From contig JAFRWW010000073.1 of assembly GCA_017441585.1 (NCBI GenBank), positions 1 through 47,068 of the forward strand: DNA of 47,068 bases, in the 5' to 3' direction. The notes beneath the pieces are model-generated. The model did not search any database, had not been told where the DNA came from, and worked only from the letters and a program-made list of their open reading frames with translations. Each line of letters starts with the position of its first letter. Positions within the stretch are counted from its first letter, which is position 1. This stretch comes from Lachnospiraceae bacterium. Its GTDB lineage: Bacteria; Bacillota; Clostridia; Lachnospirales; Lachnospiraceae. Made by a program: the position numbers and the translations under genes. Below, piece after piece: positions 1-7,151 of the stretch.

Positions 1-61
1 ATATGTATTGCACACGATTTTTCAAAATCGGGGCTGAATCAGTTCATTTACCTGAAATCCG

Positions 62-95
62 CTGTCATTCTGAGACGCATGCGACTAAGGATCTT
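62..95. repeat. Half copy of the GTCATTCTGAG dispersed palindrome
   Basis: The segment begins TGTCATTCTGAG and ends near AAGGATC, resembling one arm of the larger palindrome at 33731-33822. CATTCTG at 66-72 has a complementary CAGAATG near 99-105. Positions 15-30 also form a small CGATTTT/AAAATCG hairpin. No gene is seen in 1-336 on either strand. Confidence 0.4.
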
Positions 96-145
96 GACAG
101 AATGGGAGCGACTTTTTACATTGTACCAAACCGCTTCGTTCCTGT

Positions 146-242
146 CTATGCCTGCAACGGCAACGGTCTGTTTATTGCATAATAGAATCACAGCAGCCTT
201 TTACCCTCAAATATTGTAACGACTCAGAAAATTAACTTGCTC
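146..242 (-). repeat. Diverged third copy of the 88-nt intergenic core element
   Basis: Read on the minus strand, three blocks match the elements at 10077-10164 and 27986-28073 in the same order. Positions 225-242 match the GAGCGAGTTGGTTTTCTG block, 191-208 match GAGCGTAAAAGGCTGCTG, and 146-162 match TGCCGTTGCAGGCATAG exactly as in the 10 kb copy. The spacers between blocks are longer than in the other copies, and I find no closing inverted repeat. It is probably a decayed copy. Its orientation is opposite to the downstream gene, so it is not a leader of that gene. Confidence 0.6.
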
Positions 243-247
243 ACAAC

Positions 248-277
248 TCGACAAAAAAATAAATGTTGGGTTATAAT
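248..277 (+). promoter_or_regulatory. Candidate sigma-A promoter for the first glycosyltransferase
   Basis: TCGACA at 248-253 and TATAAT at 272-277 are separated by 18 nt. The -10 is a consensus match and the -35 is weak. It would give a leader of about 50 nt before the start at 337. Confidence 0.45.
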
Positions 278-336
278 CGATTTAAATATGTTTGATTGGG
301 CGGCGCTGTAAAACCGTATTTGAAAAAAGAAAAGCT

Positions 337-1524
337 ATGAAGATATTGTATCTGGATTACCCCGCCATAGGCGGCGAGATAATTAAAAAAACATTCAAAA
401 AACTGGGACATGAGGTGATATGTTTTGATTTTCCTCATGACTCGGCTGAGGTCAGAAATGGAGAAGAACTGGGGGTGGGCATAGCCGAGGCGCTACTTAA
501 GGCAGATGCGGATCTGGTTTTTTCTTTTAATTTTTATCCTGTGGCGGCGACAGCGGTTCATGCCTGCAGGCGCAAATATGTGTCATGGGTTTATGATTGT
601 CCCACATCGCTTCTTTATTCCATGGCGGTTTTCTTTCCGGAGAATTACATTTTTCATTTCGATTCTCATGAGGTGGAAAAGCTGCGCCGCGAGGGCGTGG
701 AACATGCGTGGTATCTGTCGCTGGCGTCGAATGCGGATGAGTATGACAGCATGGTGCCGGATGAGCCGGCCCGGACAAAATATGGGGCTGACATAGCCAT
801 GATCGGGTCTTTGTATCGCGATAAATATCATATGTTCAAAAAATATGAGGACAGTTTTGATGCCTATTTAAAAGGATATCTGGACGGCGTCATCACATCT
901 CAGGAGGAGTTGTATGGCGTGGATATATTGGAGCCGGCTCTAAGCGATGATATCATGTCCCGGATACTAAAGGCGGTGCCTCTTCCTTTGGAGCGGGGAG
1001 ATGGTTTTGACACGCCCCGCTGGATATTTGCCAATTATTATATGGGCATGAGGGTGACGGCAAATGAGAGGGTTAAATATCTGTCGGCGCTTTCGGAGCA
1101 TTATGATACTGCGCTCTACACGCCGCAGCCAGTGCCGGAGCTAAAAAAAGTCCGGAACATGGGGGCCGTGGAGTATTATAAGGAAGCGCCCTATGCTATA
1201 AAGTGCGCTAAGATAAATCTGAATATCACTCTGCATTGCATACAGAGAGGAATACCTTTAAGGGTTATGGATATCCTGGGCTGTGGTGGATTCCTTATGA
1301 CTAATTATCAGGCGGATCTGTGCGAGGAATTTGTGCCGGGCGAGGATTTTGTCATGTTTGACAGTGTGGCGGATGCTGTGGAAAAGGCAGGCTACTATCT
1401 GGAACATGAGGATGAGAGAGAGCAGATCGCAAAGAATGGTCATGCGAAGGTTAAGGAACTGCACGGGTTTGAGACGAAGGTCAGTGCCATGTTGGATGAA
1501 GTGGATTCTTCTTGGAAGGATTAA
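337..1524 (+). CDS. CgeB/DUF3880-like glycosyltransferase (paralogue 1)
   Basis: A 395-residue cytosolic protein with the two-part layout of CgeB-type proteins. The N-terminal Rossmann-like half begins MKILYLDYP and includes the conserved WVYDCP stretch. The C-terminal GT-B-like half ends with the signature RINLNIT-like (here KINLNIT), GIPLRVMDILGCGGFLMTNYQ and E-F-VPGEDF. The family transfers sugars from nucleotide donors, but donor and acceptor cannot be read from the sequence. The ATG at 337 is chosen because the paralogues at 2712 and 5083 begin at the same beta strand; an upstream TTG at 292 would add residues with no counterpart. The Shine-Dalgarno sequence is weak. By context it belongs to a surface-glycan locus; flagellin or cell-wall glycosylation is inference. 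Confidence 0.8.
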   Translation: MKILYLDYPAIGGEIIKKTFKKLGHEVICFDFPHDSAEVRNGEELGVGIAEALLKADADLVFSFNFYPVAATAVHACRRKYVSWVYDCPTSLLYSMAVFFPENYIFHFDSHEVEKLRREGVEHAWYLSLASNADEYDSMVPDEPARTKYGADIAMIGSLYRDKYHMFKKYEDSFDAYLKGYLDGVITSQEELYGVDILEPALSDDIMSRILKAVPLPLERGDGFDTPRWIFANYYMGMRVTANERVKYLSALSEHYDTALYTPQPVPELKKVRNMGAVEYYKEAPYAIKCAKINLNITLHCIQRGIPLRVMDILGCGGFLMTNYQADLCEEFVPGEDFVMFDSVADAVEKAGYYLEHEDEREQIAKNGHAKVKELHGFETKVSAMLDEVDSSWKD

Positions 1525-1557
1525 ACTTGCGGTATCCGGTGGGAATTGCAGTTGACG

Positions 1558-1648
1558 TAAAGAGTTAAGAATAGTAAAATAAATTGAAAAGAGTAAAAGA
1601 TAGTAAAGAATAGTAAATGAATTTAAAAAGAGTAAAGAATAGTAAAAC
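1558..1648 (+). repeat. Imperfect AT-rich direct repeats before and into the ATPase gene
   Basis: Three loose copies of a GAGTAAAGAATAGTAAA-like unit lie head to tail between the glycosyltransferase stop and the first codons of the ATPase. The last copy is inside the annotated reading frame (codons for KRVKNSK). The repeat makes the ATPase start uncertain and marks the left edge of an AT-rich segment. Confidence 0.6.
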
Positions 1649-2756
1649 GAATGGCATGAATAATAAGGATAAAAAAAATAATCCCTTTTCAATAGCATTT
1701 GGAAAAGAACCATATCAGTATATTGGAAGGCTTCGGTATGAGGATACTGTGATCCATGATTTTTCAGGCGATCATCCGGCTGGACAAGTATATATGTTGA
1801 CCGGGGTAAGAGGCGCTGGGAAAACAGTGCTTCTTACTGAAATATCAAAAAAATTGAAACGTGATAAGAATTGGATCGTGATCGATCTGAATCCTGAGAG
1901 AGATTTATTGCAGTCCTTTGCAACTCAACTTTGCGATAATGTGGACATATATGCTGAATTGAAAAAAGCAAGAATAAATATCTCTATTCCTGGATTTAGC
2001 ATGGATTTGGAAGGCGAAAAGCCAATAAGTGATATAGAGATTGTGATCAGAAAATTACTTGAAAAAGCTAATGAAAAAGGAAAAAAAGTTCTGGTAGCAA
2101 TAGATGAAGTGACTAACACAGAATATATGCGTATATTTTGTGCGGCATTTCAGATTTTGATAAGAAATGAGTTACCTGTATTTCTGGTTATGACCGGTCT
2201 TTATGAAAATATAAACAGTCTTCAAAACGAAAAATCGCTGACTTTTTTGCATAGAGCGCCTAAATTGAAGATGACTCCACTTGGTATAAGCACAATGGCG
2301 GACAGATACGAATCTGTGTTTGATATAGATAGAAATACAGCGGTTGAGATGGCTCGTCTGACGAAGGGTTATGCTTATGCTTTTCAGGTTTTGGGCTACT
2401 TATGTTGGGAGAAAAATACTGATTACCGGAGTGTTATGCCGGAATATGGTTCTTATCTGGATGAATATGTTTACGATAAGATATGGTCTGAATTGTCCCG
2501 TAAGGATAAGCAGGTTTTATTCGGAATAGCTAATTGTGAATCAGGAAGGATATTGGAAATTCGTGAATTGTTAAAATTGAAAAATGGTGAATTTAATCCA
2601 TATAGAAAAAGGCTTATTCAGAAAGGTTTGATAAATGGAGACGAGCATGGCTATGTACGATTCACATTGCCATTGTTTGAAAGATATGTTTTAGAAAACT
2701 ATGAGGAAGGGTTACCCGTTACTGATGATACTGATCATGGAGATCACGCGGTTTAA
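1617..2756 (+). CDS. Orphan AAA/STAND-like ATPase with C-terminal winged helix
   Basis: A 379-residue P-loop NTPase of the stand-alone archaeal-ATPase/COG1672-like type. Walker A is GVRGAGKT (about residues 63-70) and Walker B is VLVAIDE (about 160-166). A C-terminal segment (about 290-370) containing ELSRKDKQVL and YRKRLIQKGLI looks like a winged helix. No nuclease, protease or membrane segment is visible, so the function is unknown. Base composition is clearly richer in A+T than in the flanking glycosyltransferases, with many AAA, ATA and AAT codons. This suggests separate acquisition. The start is uncertain: neither 1617 nor the in-frame ATG at 1656 has a Shine-Dalgarno sequence. The 3' end overlaps the convergent gene by 45 bp. 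Confidence 0.75.
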   Translation: MNLKRVKNSKTNGMNNKDKKNNPFSIAFGKEPYQYIGRLRYEDTVIHDFSGDHPAGQVYMLTGVRGAGKTVLLTEISKKLKRDKNWIVIDLNPERDLLQSFATQLCDNVDIYAELKKARINISIPGFSMDLEGEKPISDIEIVIRKLLEKANEKGKKVLVAIDEVTNTEYMRIFCAAFQILIRNELPVFLVMTGLYENINSLQNEKSLTFLHRAPKLKMTPLGISTMADRYESVFDIDRNTAVEMARLTKGYAYAFQVLGYLCWEKNTDYRSVMPEYGSYLDEYVYDKIWSELSRKDKQVLFGIANCESGRILEIRELLKLKNGEFNPYRKRLIQKGLINGDEHGYVRFTLPLFERYVLENYEEGLPVTDDTDHGDHAV

Positions 2757-3887
2757 TACCGTGTGATCTTTTTTTACGGCCAGATAGCCGTTCATGGCTA
2801 TCTCACGGCGCTCATCATCGTGAGTCAGATAGTAGCGGCATTTTTCGGTTAGTTCTTCTTTTGTTTCGTATACGTCAAGATGCGTGCCGATCTGCAGGAA
2901 CTCAGGGATCTCGGTCTGTGCATTGGTCAGAAGGAACCCTCCGCTTCCCAGTACGTCCCAGATGCGCTGGGGGAGTCCGGTGCGGATGGCGCGCATGGTG
3001 GTGTTAATGTTAATGCGGCTGGTCCTGAAGACGCGGGGCATCTCTACATGGCTTGATACTCCACCATGGCAGACCACGTTCTTTAGTTCATCGGTTTTGC
3101 TCCGAGTGAAGAGATGGATCTTATATTCGGGAAGTTCCATGGCCAGATGATTTAAAAGGTTTACCCTGTCCATGTGGGTCAGGTGGTAGCTCAGATAATG
3201 ATCCGTGATGTGGGTGATGTCCATGTTATGGATGCAGTATTTGCTGTCCGGGAAATCGGGATCAGGTTTTTTGAATACTTCCGCATCTTTAGAGGTCAGT
3301 TTTTCTTCCATGAGGGAAAGCCCCGGATGGGGGAACTGCTCATCGATCATAGCGTCGAAGCGTGCGCGATTTGCCTCGGGTAATGCGAGGTTAGCATAGT
3401 GATCTTTTTCATTGTAAAGTGATCCGATGAATGAGATGTCGTAATCATAGTTAACGTCCCGCAATTCCCCAATCTCCCCATCGATCCGTTCCGCATCCAC
3501 TCCAAGCGGCAGGTGAAAGATGCCCGTGGGGTTCTCATCTTTTACGGAAAGATACTGTGCCCTGTCAAATAAAAAGATCCTGTTGCAGGAATTACGGATG
3601 GAGATGTCATAGATCTCATCTACGGGGCAGTCCACACTGACAGATACATAAGTGACGTGCAGCTTTTCGCAGACCATGGAAATATACGGAAAATAGTTGA
3701 TGGAAAAGACAAAAAGAGGCCGGTGGGTCAGTATGAGCTCTGCCATGGTGTCCACGCGCCTTTGGGCAGAAATTGACTTGTTGACCATTTCTTCCGTGTC
3801 TTCTATGACATCAAGACCTATGGTTTTGAATGCCCTGATGTAGTCGGGCTCACATATGCTGTTATAGCGGTGTATGATTATGTTCAT
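2712..3887 (-). CDS. CgeB/DUF3880-like glycosyltransferase (paralogue 2)
   Basis: A 391-residue paralogue of the proteins at 337 and 5083, read from the opposite strand. It shares the N-terminal MNIIIHRYNSICEPDYI strand-helix, the VSVDCPV segment in place of WVYDSP, and the C-terminal RININTTMRAIRTGLPQRIW / DVLGSGGFLLTNAQTEIPEF block. Starting at 3887 matches the N-termini of the other two; a 9-residue longer form from 3914 is possible. Neither start has a good ribosome site. The last 45 bp overlap the 3' end of the convergent ATPase, whose terminator therefore lies within this coding region. It probably acts in the same glycan pathway, but its substrate is unknown. Confidence 0.8.
   Translation of the reverse strand: MNIIIHRYNSICEPDYIRAFKTIGLDVIEDTEEMVNKSISAQRRVDTMAELILTHRPLFVFSINYFPYISMVCEKLHVTYVSVSVDCPVDEIYDISIRNSCNRIFLFDRAQYLSVKDENPTGIFHLPLGVDAERIDGEIGELRDVNYDYDISFIGSLYNEKDHYANLALPEANRARFDAMIDEQFPHPGLSLMEEKLTSKDAEVFKKPDPDFPDSKYCIHNMDITHITDHYLSYHLTHMDRVNLLNHLAMELPEYKIHLFTRSKTDELKNVVCHGGVSSHVEMPRVFRTSRININTTMRAIRTGLPQRIWDVLGSGGFLLTNAQTEIPEFLQIGTHLDVYETKEELTEKCRYYLTHDDERREIAMNGYLAVKKDHTVLNRVISMISIISNG
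2742..2775 (+). terminator. Rho-independent terminator of the ATPase gene
   Basis: GATCACGCGGT (2742-2752) pairs with ACCGTGTGATC (2758-2768), followed by seven T. The ATPase stop codon is in the loop. On the minus strand the hairpin lies inside the convergent gene and lacks a T-run, so it should act only on plus-strand transcripts. Confidence 0.85.
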
Positions 3888-3900
3888 ATCAACAAATATG

Positions 3901-3930
3901 TTAACAGAAATCATGGATTTGTGCTATACT
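3901..3930 (+). promoter_or_regulatory. Promoter for the 4138-9908 gene run
   Basis: TTAACA (3901-3906) and TATACT (3925-3930) have an 18-nt spacer and a TG just before the -10 (extended -10). It starts transcription about 200 nt before the gene at 4138, from within the divergent intergenic region. Confidence 0.65.
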
Positions 3931-4054
3931 TAATATCGTTGAATCAAGCGATACTGAGTTATTTGCTGACTGGATAGCATCATATCTTTTGAAGACACTG
4001 ACTGTTGATCGCAGATGTCAAAGATTTGATCGTTGTCTTACGGATACCGTTTGC

Positions 4055-4118
4055 TTTGCAGCTATGGATCTTTTGCAGCCAAGGATTATTGCAGCCATGG
4101 ATTATTGCACAAAGAATT
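4055..4118 (+). repeat. 16-17 bp tandem repeats in the leader of the DUF6492-like gene
   Basis: The unit TTGCAGCCATGGATTA occurs in about three good copies plus a degenerate fourth. The copies begin near 4055, 4072, 4089 and 4105 and sit between the promoter at 3901-3930 and the start at 4138. Such an array could vary in copy number, but function is not shown. Confidence 0.6.
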
Positions 4119-4137
4119 GATGTAAGGAATCACGCCT

Positions 4138-5082
4138 ATGAACAGTTTCGATACCCTCATAGTAATAACCGAAAAAGATTTCCGGCGGGTGCAGTCCCAG
4201 TATCCGCGTCTTTTAAATAACATGCCGGGCAAAAAAGTCATTTTTGTGGGGGCTCCCGGGGTGGGAGCGGCCATAAAGGAGGCGGGACTTTCCGAGCGAG
4301 CAGCGTTTCTTGATGAGAACAGTATCCTGCCCTTTGATGAGGTGCATGCCGTCATGACTGAGCATATGGCTGAGCGCCTGGGTGACCAGGAGATGCCCCG
4401 TGGCGTGACGGGCTGGTATTATCAGCAGTTTCTGAAACTGAATTATGCCAATATCTGTCAGGATAAGTATTATATGACTTGGGACGGTGATACCATTCCC
4501 TGCGCAAGATTTGATATGTTTTCCGAAGAAACGGGTTTGCCTTGTCTGGATATGAAGAGAGAGCTCCATGAGGAGTACTTTATCACCATGCCCAGGCTCC
4601 TGCCCGGTGTTAAAAAGGTGATGGAAAAGTCTTTTATCTCCGAGCATATGCTGTTTCGGGTGGACATAGTGAAGGAAATGATCGCGGCCATTGAGGCTAA
4701 TGATGTCATTCCCGGGACGCATTTCTGGGAAAAGATAATAAGGGCCATAGAACCTGAGCGGATCACCAAGAGTGCTTTCAGTGAATTTGAAACCTATGGG
4801 AATTATGTGGCCCTTAAGCATCCCGGTGATTACAGGTTAAGAGACTGGCATTCCTTCAGGCTGGCAGGGGATTTTTTTGATATCAATACTATCTGCGATC
4901 GTGATTATGAGTGGCTCTCCCGCGATTTTCAGGCCATATCCTTTGAGAAGTGGTCTGAGCTCCGGGATGATCAGCGCAATCTTTTTGATAATCCTGAGTA
5001 TCAGGCAAAGCTGTCAGCCAGGCAGATGCTGGAGATAGCTCAGGAAGAGTTCACCGATGGCTATAAGGAAGTGTGGGATTAG
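4138..5082 (+). CDS. DUF6492-like putative glycosyltransferase
   Basis: A 314-residue soluble protein beginning with a nucleotide-diphospho-sugar-like strand (FDTLIVITEKDF). It carries GWYYQQFLKLNYA (about residues 89-101) and YYMTWDGDTIP (about 109-119). The D-G-D in the latter resembles the metal-binding DXD motif of GT-A glycosyltransferases. These two motifs recur in the DUF6492 family as I know it; the catalytic assignment is by resemblance only. There is no signal peptide or membrane segment. The stop codon abuts the ATG of the next gene at 5083, indicating co-translation with a CgeB-type glycosyltransferase. A Shine-Dalgarno-like AAGGA lies about 10 nt before the start. Confidence 0.7.
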   Translation: MNSFDTLIVITEKDFRRVQSQYPRLLNNMPGKKVIFVGAPGVGAAIKEAGLSERAAFLDENSILPFDEVHAVMTEHMAERLGDQEMPRGVTGWYYQQFLKLNYANICQDKYYMTWDGDTIPCARFDMFSEETGLPCLDMKRELHEEYFITMPRLLPGVKKVMEKSFISEHMLFRVDIVKEMIAAIEANDVIPGTHFWEKIIRAIEPERITKSAFSEFETYGNYVALKHPGDYRLRDWHSFRLAGDFFDINTICDRDYEWLSRDFQAISFEKWSELRDDQRNLFDNPEYQAKLSARQMLEIAQEEFTDGYKEVWD

Positions 5083-6240
5083 ATGAGATTTTTGTACATC
5101 CATGCGGGTAATTCTGTGCTGGATCTGCCCATGAGCCTTGAGGGTATGGGACATGAGGTGGACTGCTTCGATGAAGTCAGATTTTTCCCTGATGACACCC
5201 CGGATGAAGCATATGAAAAACTGGATAAAAGGATAAGAGAAGGCAGCTATGATTTTCTCATATCCTATCTTTTTTTTGACAGGATATCCCGGATATGTCA
5301 GGATCGCGGCCTTCGATATATCTCTTGGGTCTATGATTCGCCTCTGGTTCCGCTATTTGATAAAGAGGCGGAAAATGAGGTCAATCATATCTTTGTCTTT
5401 GATAAAAAAGAATATGAGCGGCTGAAAGCCCAGTTTGACATACCTCATCTGTATTACATGCCCATGGCCTCCTGCACACAGCGGATCGGCAGGGTTTCCA
5501 TTACAGAGGCTGATCAGGAGAGATTTTCCCATGATATAAGCTTTGTGGGAGATATGTATGAGGATAATGCCTACGATCTGGTACTGCCTCATCTTCCGGA
5601 GGAAATGGCGGACCGCCTTAAGGCAAAACTGACGGGTGCTCTTTGTAAGTGGGATAAAGTAAGGCCCTGGCCCAGGCTTGATGATGATATGGTCTCGCTC
5701 TTTAGGGAAAAGAAGCTTCTTAATGATAAGCGCGCCCATTCGCTGGATGTGAATACCTTTATCGGAGTGGCCATAGAGAGCCGTAAACTGGCCCAGCTGG
5801 AGAGAGCCACGGTGCTCAATGCCCTGGCCACCATGCATCCCGTGGACCTTTATACCAGAGGTGAACCCTCATATCTTCAGGGCGTGACGATACATCCCGG
5901 AGTGGATTATTACACGGACATGACTAAGGTGTTTAACCTCTCCCGCATCAATTTGAATATTACCATCCCGTCCATCGAGACGGGGATCCCCCAGAGAGTC
6001 TGGGATATAATCGGAAGCGGAGGGTTCTGCCTCACGAATTATCAGGAAGAGATCGAGGAATACTTCGTCATCGGACAGGACATCGAGACGTTCAAATCCA
6101 TAGATGAGCTTCTGGTGAAGGCGGATTACTACCTTAAGCATGAGGACGTCCGGATGCAAATCTTATGCAACGGATATGAAAAGGTGACGGCCCAACACAG
6201 CTACGAGCATCGGATCAAGCGTATGATGGAATTAGTTTAA
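5083..6240 (+). CDS. CgeB/DUF3880-like glycosyltransferase (paralogue 3)
   Basis: A 385-residue paralogue of the proteins at 337 and 2712. The N-terminus MRFLYIHAGNSVLDLPMSL is followed by YISWVYDSPL (about residues 79-88). The C-terminal half carries RINLNITIPSIETGIPQRVW, DIIGSGGFCLTNYQEEIEEY and a final LKHEDVRMQILCNGYEKV helix shared by all three. It starts on the base after the preceding stop, so the two are translationally coupled. Three copies within 6 kb suggest duplicated enzymes adding successive or alternative sugars to one glycan; that is inference. Confidence 0.8.
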   Translation: MRFLYIHAGNSVLDLPMSLEGMGHEVDCFDEVRFFPDDTPDEAYEKLDKRIREGSYDFLISYLFFDRISRICQDRGLRYISWVYDSPLVPLFDKEAENEVNHIFVFDKKEYERLKAQFDIPHLYYMPMASCTQRIGRVSITEADQERFSHDISFVGDMYEDNAYDLVLPHLPEEMADRLKAKLTGALCKWDKVRPWPRLDDDMVSLFREKKLLNDKRAHSLDVNTFIGVAIESRKLAQLERATVLNALATMHPVDLYTRGEPSYLQGVTIHPGVDYYTDMTKVFNLSRINLNITIPSIETGIPQRVWDIIGSGGFCLTNYQEEIEEYFVIGQDIETFKSIDELLVKADYYLKHEDVRMQILCNGYEKVTAQHSYEHRIKRMMELV

Positions 6241-6254
6241 GCTGGTAAATTACT

Positions 6255-6285
6255 TGTTTAGCCAGATTATATGTAAGCGAAAGAC
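6255..6285 (+). repeat. 31-bp intergenic repeat, copy 1
   Basis: This segment matches 15199-15229 at 27 of 31 positions by eye. Shared parts are TGTTTAGC, ATTATATG and AGCGAAAGAC. It lies 72 nt before the start of the cytidylyltransferase. The other copy overlaps the pyrC stop codon, in the same position relative to the next gene (50-70 nt upstream). Confidence 0.5.
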
Positions 6286-6356
6286 GAGCCGTGTCAGAAA
6301 ACCTATACGGTCGTCTGAAGCGAATTATAGTTGGCAGCCTCAAGAAAGGAATAACC

Positions 6357-7064
6357 ATGACAACAGCAATTGTGATAGCCAGCGGCAGCGGGCGAAGAAT
6401 GGGACAGGACATCCCCAAACAGTTCATCAGCGTGAATGATAAGCCCGTCCTCATCTACACCCTGGAAACCTTCCAGAGACACCCCGGGATCGATTCCATC
6501 CTCCTGGTCTGCCTGGACGGCTGGCAGGATGTGGTGAACGCCTACGCCAAGCAGTTCCAAATAGACAAACTCAAATGGATCATAAAAGGCGGCGACAGCG
6601 CCCAGGATTCCATCAGAAACGGAGTCTTTGAGCTGAGGGACCACCTTAAGGATGACGATATGGTCATAATCCACGACGGAGTCCGCCCCTTCATAGATGA
6701 GGCGGTGCTGACCAATGTAATAGTGACCTGTCAGCAGCATGGCAACGCGGTTTCATCCATGCCCTACAATGAGCAGATCTTTCTGGTGGATGATGAGATA
6801 TCCACCATCAGCTATATCCCCAGAGAGACTTTAAGGCGCGTGGTCACGCCACAGGCCTACACCTACGGCATCCTCTACGAAAAGTATAAGGAAGCCTATG
6901 AGACCGGCAAAGGTATCCACGGCTCAGCCTATGCAAATACCATGATGGTGGAACTGGGGGAACGTCTCTATTTTGCCCCGGGCTCCGATAAGAATATAAA
7001 GCTCACCACGGCGGAGGATCTGGAGATATTCAAGGCCTGGGTGAATTCAAAAATAAGCCTTTAA
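6357..7064 (+). CDS. IspD/TarI-family cytidylyltransferase
   Basis: A 235-residue nucleotidyltransferase. The N-terminal CTP-binding loop is SGSGRRMGQDIPKQF (about residues 9-23). IIHDGVRPFI (about 102-111) supplies a metal ligand, followed by RVVTPQAYTY and SDKNIKLTTAEDLEIF near the end. These motifs are shared by IspD (MEP cytidylyltransferase of isoprenoid synthesis) and TarI/Acs1-type ribitol-5-phosphate cytidylyltransferase. ispE occurs separately at 25126, which leaves room for IspD, but the neighbours here are glycan genes, which favours a CDP-alditol donor enzyme. I cannot decide between them. ATG 6357 follows AAGAAAGGA at good spacing; the in-frame upstream start at 6291 is less likely. 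Confidence 0.8.
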   Translation: MTTAIVIASGSGRRMGQDIPKQFISVNDKPVLIYTLETFQRHPGIDSILLVCLDGWQDVVNAYAKQFQIDKLKWIIKGGDSAQDSIRNGVFELRDHLKDDDMVIIHDGVRPFIDEAVLTNVIVTCQQHGNAVSSMPYNEQIFLVDDEISTISYIPRETLRRVVTPQAYTYGILYEKYKEAYETGKGIHGSAYANTMMVELGERLYFAPGSDKNIKLTTAEDLEIFKAWVNSKISL

Positions 7065-7113
7065 ATGTGTATTTGTGTGTGATAAAATATAAAGGTTAAT
7101 GCATTCTGCCTGA

Positions 7114-7134
7114 TCAAAAGAACTTACCTTTTGA
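7114..7134 (+). other. Perfect 7-bp hairpin before the methyltransferase
   Basis: TCAAAAG and CTTTTGA flank AACTTAC immediately before the ribosome site of the gene at 7152. It has no T-run, so it is not a standard terminator; it may affect translation initiation. Confidence 0.4.
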
Positions 7135-7151
7135 TAAATACGGAGAAAAAG

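Noticed and set aside
4005..4220. 71-codon plus-strand frame over the tandem repeats before 4138
   Set aside because: It has no ribosome site, overlaps the start of the DUF6492-like gene in another frame, and is produced by the repeat array.
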